The position numbers and the translations under genes were made by a program. From Alisma plantago-aquatica (Eukaryota; Streptophyta; Magnoliopsida; Alismatales; Alismataceae), in assembly GCA_963693085.1 (NCBI GenBank), contig OY856409.1, forward strand, positions 1,341,178,915 through 1,341,242,914: 64,000 nt of DNA, in the 5' to 3' direction. The notes beneath the pieces were generated by a model, which was not told the DNA's origin, did no database searches, and saw only the letters and a program-made list of their open reading frames with translations. Of the stretch, positions 22,453-33,493 are shown piece by piece (position 1 is the first letter of the stretch; each line of letters starts with the position of its first letter).

Positions 22453-23303
22453 CTTTTTAAGTGGAAACTCGAGTAAAGTATCTTCAATGCACATGAGTGA
22501 GTATAATTAGGGTATGATCCACCTGTGTGAGGTCATAGAAACCCTAATTATGATAAATGATGAACCTTTAACCAATCTAAGAGCATCAATGAAGATGTTA
22601 CTCATACATGATGATGTTATGAGTTTAGTTCACCTTGATGTGAATAGTAAACCCTAATTCAAGGGTAATGGCATGCTTTTGAGTATTAAACTCTATTTGA
22701 TTTGAATTAGAGATTTAACTCTTATGACAAGAGTAGGAAGTACATTCCTTATTGTTGTATTACCTTTATCAGATGTATTAACCATGCAGGTTCTGATATG
22801 AAGGTAATCATATCCAGGTATGGATGTTGATGTTATATTCATTGAAGGCATGTTGTTAGCCTTATGAATAAGTAAAGTAATCTGATGCCTTGCCAGTGGC
22901 ATCCTATGCTGATACTGAGCTATGAGAGCCATAAATACCATCAAGGTCATGCCTTAGAGATGACTTGTGATGAGGATAATGAGAAATGATGATTGATATG
23001 AGTTAGGCCTGTTACATTTAGTATTCTTCTTTTATAGCTGTTATGCTACTGTTATTGTTTGAAGAACAATGTATGCTGTTAAAGAATACTGAATGTACCT
23101 AACTAATCAAGTATAATGTAGAGCCCTGATCATAGATCCATCATTGTCAGAAATTAAGTGATGGAGAAACAGGTTTTCCTTAGGGAACTCCTGGAGCACA
23201 TACTTTTGAGTATGTGGGGTACATGGATGTGTAGAACCTTACATCCTAGTGTAGGAAAGTGATGTAGATGTGGAATCCATCCATCCTTCACTATAGTTCC
23301 ATA

Positions 23304-23402
23304 CCGTATCAGTGGTAGGTAAATATGAAACCTCCTGATGACGAAGAAAGCACAGATATCCGTATCAGTGGTAGGTAAATATGAAACCTCCTGATGACGA
23401 AG
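23304..23402 (+). repeat. 56-bp tandem duplication in LTR B
   Basis: CCGTATCAGTGGTAGGTAAA starts at 23304 and 23360, and 43 bp after each start are identical. The duplication is absent from the colinear part of LTR A. Confidence 0.85.
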
Positions 23403-24290
23403 AGAGTACAGAATGCCACTGTGACTCTAGAATAGCGAAGGACCAGTTTACCCTGGTGAGCTATAATAGTAGAGACACGAGATGTCCTACAAGTGATCCT
23501 CTTACTGACTGAGGAAGGTGAAGGTCATGAGAATCCGGCTTTCTTAATGACCTATGTATGATACTGATGCGGCTTCTCAGCGATCAGTTGGAGTATGAGT
23601 GGTAAGCCTCATCTCCACAGGGCATAATGTTGTTTGTAAAACATAATCAACCATGTAGTATAACTTGTTAGAGATGACTCCAAGTTAGTTGATTGATGTT
23701 ACATTGCAATAATATTGATATTCTCCATATCTCCTAATTTGTAGAGATCTTGTTATATCTGCAACTGTTATAGAATGCTTTGAAGGCTTTACTGTTTAAA
23801 ATAATCTTTGATGTTATAATAAAGCTTCTGGCGAAGAGTTATAACTCTCGCTGGGACAATTATGTATAATTGTCTCACCCCGTAGACTTCAACTTTTTAG
23901 GTGGACGTCGGAGACGAAGAAACCAGCCTACAGGTGATCAGTCTCAGCAGCAGCAGCACCAGGGGCAGCAGTAATCTCAGGTGGAGATTTGTCCTGCCAT
24001 GTGGTGTAGTTAGAGTCAGTCCTATGTGTCCTCTGTACTCTCAGGTCTTGGAGTCTTGTGTTATGTGATCTTGAGATTTTGTATCTTGATGTATATAATT
24101 ACTCAAGAAGTAATTATCCTGAGATGTAAACAGTTACCTCTCTTTATAAAAGGAGTTTTTATGGATACAAGTTCTTATCTCGAAAAGTTTTAATTTCCCA
24201 TGATTTCTGTCTTCCGCTGATTACCGATTCGCTTCCGCTAAGTTTTAATCGTGTTTATGTCATGGTTTGGAGATCAGAGCCCACAGAAAG

Positions 24291-26120
24291 GACCCAAACA
24301 TCCATCCCTTGAATGGATGAAACCACACATCATATATATGAATGCAACAAAAAAAAACAACATTAATCATTAGTGAACCATAGGTATAACTAACATAAGG
24401 AGATACATGCATGAAGGAAAATTAACTTAGTCCTTGACGTCAACATCACAATCCCTTTTATATATCAAACCACATGAAGATTTCATTGGTGTTACATTTT
24501 CAAAGTACATCAACACAATTCATGGAAAAGTTGAAGCATGGTCATAGAAAGAGCAAAGAGTACCATTTATAACTAAAATCATAAAATCGGACACCATCAA
24601 TGAAAATACATTGATACGCTATAAAAATATTTGAAAACTTGTAGGTTTAAAGGAATACATTAGCTTGTCTAATCTTATATAAATGCATGAATTGAAACAA
24701 AGCAAACAAAATCACCAAATAATTTATTATTAAAAAGGTATATTTTTAGTGCACTTCCATTAAACAGTACAACTTTCTTGTAAGTCATTTAACCAACTTC
24801 TCAAATGAAGCATCCATTGGGGACATTCAAAGCAATGCTAAGAACTAAACCTATCTCAATGCGAGGGACCTCAATGTACAAATGCCAAGAGATAACCATG
24901 TTTCAAGTGTTGTTCCATTGCTTGATCTAAATTAAGTAGGTACAATGTGCCTTGTACCCTTATCATGAGAATACAGTGAGGTAAAAAGTGTTTTTAATGG
25001 ACACAATATGATTATATTTTTTAGTTGGCCAACGTTATAGAATCTAAAAAAAAGTAGTCATAGGAAACAAGTAGCTCAACAACTAAATGTAGCCAACATC
25101 GATTAGGGTTGGATGTTTCACTAGAGTCTATGTATCATTCCTCACAACATCGATTTCAATATTAAAAAAATGCAAGTAATGTCATCACCAAACCACATGT
25201 TAATTATAGATCATTCTTAATTGAGGGTGAAACATCACAACTATATAGGTATTACAGATGTTAGAGTTCATGATATCAATAGGAAAATATAAGTTTTGAA
25301 TAAGAGTAATGACTAAATCATGAACTTGTCCATTTAAGTCATTTTTATGGAATATAATAACTACTAGAGTAAAAGAGTGGTCATGGTTATATTTCATGAT
25401 ACAAGGCATCATGTTACTTCTTGTCTTTACAAATATAGTATGGATCATCATTGGATCACTATTAGCATATGATTAAAGATCTAGAATAAAAATTAAGAAT
25501 AATGTATCACGTTCCTTTTCACATCATAACTCACTAATCGAGAACAAGAGCGGTGAAGGTCAGATTTTGGTTCCCATAGTAGAAAACAATACTGGTACGA
25601 GCAGGGACGAGCAGAAGCTTCTGAGAACAACTAGCCCAGGATACATAGGTGGATGTGAAGGAGCTCAATGCACAACACAATCAATATGCCCATAGTTAGG
25701 AAAAACTAAAATAAACTGGCAGTTAACCTAAACTAATGATTAAGCGTTGGACTCAAATATTAGATATCATATATTTTGTTAAATTAGACCAGAAAACATT
25801 AGCTAATTAGGTTAATTTACACTTGGCTCCTAGACTAATTAGGACCCAATGAAGTGTGTCCTCTACCACAACTCTATTGTTGTGCCTGATGAGATTGCCA
25901 ACTCTATTGTTGTGCCTGATGAGATTGCTTGTGAAACGTGTCCTCTACCATAACTCTCTTGTTGTGCTTGATGAGATTGTTGACCTTGTCTATCCTAGTG
26001 TATGTAGCTACATACATAATATAGTCTTATAATTTTCATCAATACAAGGACCGGTATGCAAGTATAAAAAAATGGTGGGAAAGATTGCACTTATAACCAT
26101 CATTCGGATTTTGAAGTGTA
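24291..26120. other. AT-rich intergenic DNA, no gene
   Basis: No coding frame, LTR or transposon motif was recognised. The only structure is a short tandem repeat near 25,900. Confidence 0.5.
25856..25980. repeat. Composite 30-bp / 81-bp tandem repeat
   Basis: AACTCTATTGTTGTGCCTGA starts at 25870 and 25900. A third diverged copy is at about 25951 (CTCTTGTTGTGCTTG). The preceding GTGTCCTCTACCA word recurs 81 bp later. Confidence 0.8.
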
Positions 26121-27551
26121 GTCACCCTTTCTTAAAAAGAAAAGAAAAGAAAAAAAAAAGAATAACTACATGTATGCTTGGTTTTTTTACTCCCTCAAAA
26201 ACCTCCCAAGAAGCAGGTTGGTGAGCACACGCACACGCACACACACACGGTTGGCATGCAAGAGGTGACCCACACCCGACGCAGCAGGCTAGGGAGGGTG
26301 GGAAGATGTCACACCGAAAGCGCATCCCCCCGAGTGACAACAGACAGACTTCCTTCCTCCAGCAGGAAGAGCAACGCGGAGAAGAGCGCTCCCCCGCGCC
26401 TGCTTATCTGCATGTACCCTGATCGTCTCATGTTATATGTATATTTTATATGTAGAAACCACAGAAAAAGGAGCAAAACCTCTAGACCAAGGCGGGGCTG
26501 CCTGCGAGAGACCCTCCTGAGTCCTTTCTCTTTTCTGCCCTGTGAACGACGAATCTTTGTACCTTTCGGTCTTTTAATTATGTCTCCCTTTTTCTCTTTT
26601 CTTGTTAGAGGGGATATGGCGAATAAGAATTTTCTGATGTTCTGGTAACCGATTGGAGGAGTGACCGACACTTTAGAATGAAACTTGGGTTGAGGAGTGG
26701 GTCGAACGAACGACATTCACGCTTCTTGCTCTCTCTCTCTCTCTGCTTCTCCACCGTCTGCCAATCCTTCACCTCGTTCTTGGTTAACGTTACATCTATC
26801 TGGCGGCAGCTTTTTCTTCTTCTTCATTCTACTTGTCAGCCATTTCTCCCCTGCCCAACTGCCGCCGCCACCGCCACGCATTCTTGTAGCCAACTGGGGC
26901 AGCAGACGGGCAACGCGTCCAGCTGGAACTAGTCCGCAGCTGAGACGTTTGTTTGGCTTACTGGGCATATTCGGAATTTGGAGGGTGGTGGTGGTGGGAA
27001 GTAGAGAGCGCGCGAGAGAAGTAGGGGAGTTGGAGGAAGGCTTGCGAATGGGGGCAAAAGGTGGTGGGCATGGAGAAGGGGAAGGATGGAATCGCTTTGG
27101 ACTGTGACACACGGAATGGATTCGCAGGGGAAGGTGAGGTGCGTGTGCGAATGACGGAGCGGAGGAAGTTTGTGGAGAGAGGTAAAGGGCATGATCTCAT
27201 TCTCTCCAAACAAAACGGGTCCCGCTTCTCCTCCATTCTGTTTCGTCATCGTCTTCTTCCTCCTCTTCCTTTCCTCTTCCCGCCCTTCCCTTGTCCTTGT
27301 CCTGTAATCGATTCGTCTTTTCCCCCAATCATCAACCTCCCGCACCCAAATCATCGTCCTTCGACACACCTCTGCCTCCTCACCTTCTGCATGTTCGTGT
27401 ATGCGTCTTCTCTGCTCTCGGAACTCCTCAACTGGCCCGATCCTCGTTTCTCAAGTACCTAGCCAGCCATAACATTCTTCTACACCAAGACAGCCAGCAG
27501 CAGGCCGCGCGCTCTCACTCCTGGTAAACAATAACAACTCCTACTACAGAA
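26121..27551 (+). promoter_or_regulatory. Upstream region of the membrane-protein gene (promoter and 5' UTR, approximate)
   Basis: Composition rises sharply in GC from about 26,200. The region holds a (CA)n run at 26226-26249, a CT microsatellite at about 26731-26746 and long pyrimidine tracts at 27236-27300. Many overlapping frames here look like GC-driven artefacts: none has a recognisable domain and several run antisense to each other. No convincing TATA box was seen. The transcription start probably lies within the last few hundred bases. Confidence 0.4.
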
Positions 27552-27994
27552 ATGAGCACCGCTCCACTCCCAGTCACCGCATCCGCCGATCAATCCGCTG
27601 ACTCATGGCACCCCGGACCGACTGCTGACACGGCCACGCTGGCGTACTGGTTGAACTGGCGACTACTCTTCTGCGCCGTATGGGTCATCCTCTCCATGAT
27701 CGTCGCATCGGTACTCATATGGAGGTATGAGTGCTCCGACGAAGACGCCGGTTCCCAACAACGGCGACGCCAAGGTACCGCAACATCCTCCCGACTGGAT
27801 CAACAGCAGCAGCGCCATCCGGAGGAGGAGGCACCTGGCGTGCTGTACGAGGATGACTGCTGGAGGCCATGTCTTAAGGAGATACACCCCGTCTGGCTCC
27901 TGGCGTACCGGGTCTCCGCCTTTGTGCTGCTCACCACCTTGCTACTGGTTTATGTCTCCTATAAAGGACCAACTACATTCTACTACTACACACA
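27552..27994 (+). CDS. Exon 1: N terminus with two membrane segments
   Basis: The ATG at 27552 is the first in frame and precedes the conserved YWLNWRLLFC. Hydrophobic segments lie at residues about 37-57 and 114-136, separated by a hydrophilic, Gln-rich loop (60-100) with the conserved D..W..C..EIHP motif after it. The exon is markedly GC-richer than exons 4-7, as in many monocot genes. The donor is CACA|GTAAGT. Confidence 0.85.
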
Positions 27995-30900
27995 GTAAGT
28001 CATAAGCCGCTGTCTCTGTCGTTTTCTCCCTCCCTCCCTGTTTCGCCTCGCCACGCGCCCCCTTCTACTGACTCCATACTCTTTCTGTTTGTTTGTTTGT
28101 TTGTTTTATCAGGTGGACCTTCTCCTTGGTGATCGTCTACTTCGGGGTAATGCTAACTAACGAACTAACTAACTAACCTCTTCTCCATTCCCATCTATCA
28201 TTTCACTAGGCATTTAAAACTCAAGTCCATGCCTAGATTATCTGGACTGACTTTTATCGTTGATATCATCCAATTATGGTCCTTCGAGTCAACTGTCAAA
28301 CTCCCAAACTAAATACTCGCCCTGCTACAAACTCTGTGCAGCTCGGCTCCATGATATCCAGCTACGGCTGTTACAAATTTACTGCGGATCCTGTATATCA
28401 TCGTCGCTTCGATCCGGAACACGCTGCCACTTACGCGCCTCCCGCAACTGCAGCTGCGACAGCCACACCGTCCACTGCTGCAACAACAAAGAGACCCTCC
28501 TCTGTCCATCGGCACCAGGAACACCAAATGCACCATCGGAAGGCTGGAGTTCTGGGATACACGTTTCAGATCATTTACCAGGTACGTATCTACTCCTTTC
28601 TCTCCACGACAACTTTCTCCTCTTTTTATACGAATTGCCGGCTCCGTTGCAAATCATCACTAGTTGTCACTACTTGGACTGCTTATTTCATTATTCCATG
28701 TCATGCCTAGCACGCGCCACACCAACCTACAGATTCAACACCACCTTCTGTTATCTTATACCACTGATGACTGCTGTACGTGGTAAACAACAACGTATGT
28801 GATATCAGCGATTCACAATAGCATTGAAATCAAATTTTAGCAGGTTTCCATGTATTAGAATTGTTGGAAGTTGCAAAAACAGAGTTTGTAGTATTCCTTC
28901 CTCTTTGGAGATGGTAACTTCCTCTCCGTCTTCAATTATGCTTGATTGATCCTAGGAGAGAAATGTCCACATGGAAGCCATATTTGATAGAGCATCAATT
29001 TATAGAAGGATTTGTAAAAAAATATTGACCATGAAAGCGATTTTTACATCGCGACCCACATTGAGGAGAAGATAGACAATCTCTCTACCAATGTCCTCAA
29101 CCTCTAATATCAGCCATAGAAGAAGAGTGGGAGTATGATATAAAATCAGAGACACCCACTCTAAATTGATGCACATAGATCTGTGCCACTATGGGGATTT
29201 CTTTCAAAGTCATCATTTACTCCTTCACAAACTTGTATCGTGGACTAAGAATTAGCGAAAGGCTGAACACATATGAGGTCTTCACGTCGTTCTTTAATTT
29301 TAGTGAAATTAGTATATATATAGGATGATAGATATCCGGTCTTCCCTTGCTTTTTTTAAGAGAATCTTAACATTCTGCCAGAGACATGGATACTCTTATA
29401 AAGGTATGAGTATCCTCCAACAATTCGTAAAGTCTAGTAATGTTTCACATGTGACAATGAATTTCATGGAGAATACCTCACATATGTTTACCGGAGTAGG
29501 CCATAACTTGCTCTCAAATATATTTTATCATGATATTCAACCTTGGAAGCACTAACACTTCTATGCAGTCCCCGTGCCAGTGTCAAACATGTTTTGGACA
29601 CATATACTTCCCAAACACCATCCAAAATGTTTTGGACACGACGAGGATGTGTCCTATCCATATTAGTCCTTTTTAGCAGCTGGAGCACTTCTTAGACACA
29701 AACCAGACATGTATCAGATACATTAGTTGTAGCAAATCTAAAGTGTAACACAAAGTTGCAATCTAATCCAAATTGCAAACAAAATCTCCTCAAAATAGTC
29801 AATGTGTATAAATTTATGATGAATAGATGTTATGGATCACATTTTGTTCTAATGCGGGATAAAGAGAGGCAGTCTCTCCCTCTCTCCTAGGCCCGTGGTG
29901 GAGGACGGACACCCGGGAAGATGGTAAACCAACTAACCAAGAAGGTTGTTGGGATTCGAACCTGGGTCCCTTTGTTATGGTCATGGAAAGTCGTGCTTGA
30001 CCACTTGAGCCACTCCTTCTTGGCACATTTTGTTCTAATAACTCGATTAATCAGCAGTGAAAACAATTTTGTTGCATTATGAAATTCTTCTATATTTACT
30101 GAAAATAATACAACATGTGATATAATCCAGGGTTTACATTAATCTAAAACAGAGACATAGTGAGTCCTATATATATAATAAGCTCGAGATATGACGTACA
30201 TGCGGAGCAACATAAGATAAACTAGTCTAACACTAATGGGCTTGTAGGTCAAGACCATTATATCTACTCATTATATCTAATACTTAATACTCTTAACACT
30301 CCCCCTCAAGTTAGAAAGTACTAATTGTGTATTCCTTGCTTGTTACACATAGTTGAAGGAGGGTGGGAGGGGTTTGGTGAAAATTATCTACAATATGCTC
30401 TCTCGTCTTCACATTGGGTGTGGCAATCTTCTTGGAAGAGATCATATCTCGCATAAAATGACCATCAACCTCAATGTATCCAGTGCGCTTATGAAGACCA
30501 CCTTCTTGTAAATGTGAATCACATCTTGATTGTCGCACTTAAGGGTGGTTGGAATGGAAGCATGAAGTTTGAGTTCTTGGAGAATAGATGTTACCCATTG
30601 AATATCACAACTAGCATAGGCCACAACACAATACTCTACCTCCAGTGCTTGAGCGAGCAATCACCAATTGTTTCTTGCTCTATCAACTAATGGGATGGTT
30701 GCCCAAGAAACACAAAGACTAGACATGCATCTCCTGTAATTGGCATCATCAATTCAGTAAGCATCAACATAGCTGGTCAGAATAACATTTGACGAAGAAG
30801 AGTTTTTTTGTAGAGAAGGATGCGTCCTTGTGGGCTTTTAAGAAAGCATAGAATTTATTATATCATGATCCAATGATATATACAAGAGGTTTTTCCATGT

Positions 30901-33462
30901 ATTGACTAACCACAATGACTTCTCAGGCAAGTGTCTGGATGGGTAATAGTGAGATAAATCAAATCCTCAACTATGCATAGATACTGCTCAAAATCCTTTA
31001 AAGAATCCTGTCAAAAATAGCTTTGGTGTGGTAGTCTGTCAGAGACGATGTGGGTTTGGAATTGAGCATGCCAAAATCTTGTAGGATGTCAAGGACATAC
31101 TTCTATTCAGAGAGAGAGAGAGATGCCGCCTTTTATCCAAGGAATAGGATTCTCAAGAAGTAGCATAATGGCCCCATGCCTTTCATGTGAAAGTGTGACT
31201 CAAGATCATCTTTTCGTGCAGAAGTCCATGCTGTGTCACTGCCAATGATGATTATATAATCAGCATAGTCTACCAATATGATGATGCCAGAGGCGATCTT
31301 GGAGAAGAAGAGTTTGTGATCACTAGATGATCTGGAAAATCCCAGAGTGTCAAGGACGCCGCTGAGTTTGTTGAACCATGCCCGCGACGACTCCTTGAGA
31401 CAATAAAGAGATTGTTTGAGTTTGCAGACTCGAGAAGACCCCCTCAACAATGAAGGCCGAAGGTTGTTGCATGTAGACTTCTTCCTCCACCTGATCACGG
31501 AAGAAAGTTACTCTTTTTGATATCATGGGAACAAACACCTAGCCCATGAAAAGAGTAATTATGTAGTTCCCATGATCACCAGAGAAATAACAATCTAGTA
31601 GTTTAACTTTTACTATACAAACACCTAGCCTGAAGGTTGTTGCATTTTTGCTATCAAGTTGTAACATGGGTCTGTGTCTAAATGAGTCACCAGAGAGATA
31701 ACAATCTAGACCGAGGCAATACGATCACCAGAGAGAATGTTTCCAAGAAATCCATCCTAAAGGTCTGAGTGAAGCCTTTGGCTACAAGAAGAGATTTGTG
31801 GTGTTCAATGGAGCCATCAGAATTGAATTTGCCAGAGAAGATCCAACTACATCCCACAATGTTCTTATTCTGTGGTGGCAGGACAAGATCCTAGGTAACA
31901 CTCTCATGTAGAGATATCATCTCATCAAGCATTGCATCTTTCCATCTAGGGTGTCATAGGGCCTCACGATAATTTTTAGGAAACAAGATGGAATCTTAAT
32001 TCCGTGCAACGATTTTAGCATTGCACGAAAGTTTAGAGAGAAAAAAAGTATGAGATATGGGATGGCGTAAGTTGCTAGAGCGTATATCTTTTTGGAGCGC
32101 CACATGGTGTGTTGAATCCTCAAATTTGAACGAGAGTGTCAGATTCTGGAGCTAGGGATTCACCTTTGGGCGTCAGTGATACATCTTAGCAAACTAAGAA
32201 ATAGTAGGTGAATCTTGGGGTTGTGGAGGAATCTAGGTGGAACGTTTGGCAGTGGGTCGGTGGGAAGGGAATAATAAAGATCTGAAAGATCAACTTCAAC
32301 AAACTTCAACTGAGGCAAGGGAGAAGGCTAAGTGGGTGTAGTGAAAAAGATGTCAAATTCATGAAGTAACATCCACTGAGACATACATACGTCGGTTGCT
32401 TGCGCTATAAAACTTATAATCTTTTTAAAAGGCATAGTAGCCAAGGAAAACTATTTTGATCAAGTATAAATCAAGTTTTATCTATCTCATGCACGAATGT
32501 AGTGCATTTGAGAACCTCGAGATGGAGATGAAAAAGCTTGTCTCATGAAACACAATAGAAAATAGATTTTTTTCTTCTAAGAACAAATGAAAGTTGACAA
32601 TTAATGAGGTAGTAGGTGGTGAGGATGGTTTCAAACCAGTAAAATTTTATAAGTGTGCCTTAAAGATATTGGCTCGGGTAATGTCCAACAAGTTGCGATC
32701 CCATTGTTAGAGCACAAAGTTGACATGGAACTGAGATATATTCCAAGCTGTTGTTGAATCATAAAATTTTCGTTGATATGTTGAACTGACTTGTAACCAT
32801 TTTATAGAAAGATTTAAAAATTCTAAACACTCATCCCAAGATTTCAACAAATATATCCAAGTCATTGTGGAGAAGTCATAGACAAAAGTAACAAAATATC
32901 AAATTCCATTAGAATTTGCGGTTTGAAAAGGACCACAAATGTCACTGTGAACAAGGTAAAAAATTACTTTCGAACATAAAAGTGTAGTGAAGAAATGAAT
33001 CAATATGGTGTTTCCCTATTTTTTAAAAAATGCATAAGAATTTTCATAAGAATATAAAAGTGAACGTTGAACGGTGAAGAAACAAGGTCTCAACAAGATG
33101 AATGTGGTTGAAATGTGTATGTTTAGATGGATGTGTGGGAAGACAAGAAAAGATCGCTTGAGAAATGATTACATCAGGAATAAAGTGGGGGTGACGAGCA
33201 TTGAAGACAAGTTGCATGATGGTCGACTCAGATGGTATGGACACATGCAACGCAAACCGACTAATGCGCCTATACGAAGCAATGCTATTGAGTCAAGCAC
33301 AATTGATAGAAGAAGAGTAAGGCCTAATTTAACATGGCAAGAGCTTATACAGAGAGATTTTGAATCTTTACATCTCAATCAGAATATGACCCAAGATAGA
33401 GCTGAATGGAAACGAAGGATCCAAAGTAGCCGAACACAACATGGTTGAGACTGAGGCTTAGT

Positions 33463-33493
<31 letters not shown>

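Larger units (their letters stand above)
20221..24285 (+). mobile_element. LTR B: 4.07-kb solo LTR of a gypsy-like family
   Basis: It starts TATAACATCCC (canonical TGTAACATCCC with one change), ends CCCACA, and is bracketed by GAAAG. It contains a TATA box, no coding frames, and blocks shared with LTR A in the same order. No primer-binding site, polypurine tract or pol sequence adjoins it, so it is best read as a solo LTR left by recombination between two LTRs. The words ATCAGAGCC just before the right end resemble a methionine-tRNA primer site, so an alternative is a 5' LTR whose end lies about 20 bp earlier. The TSD match favours the solo-LTR reading. Confidence 0.6.

Noticed and set aside
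26178..27527. Many overlapping ORFs of 80-150 codons on both strands upstream of the membrane-protein gene
   Set aside because: They overlap each other in most frames, are low-complexity (Ser/Pro/Arg-rich) and follow the GC rise. No domain is recognisable. Treated as promoter/5' UTR artefacts.
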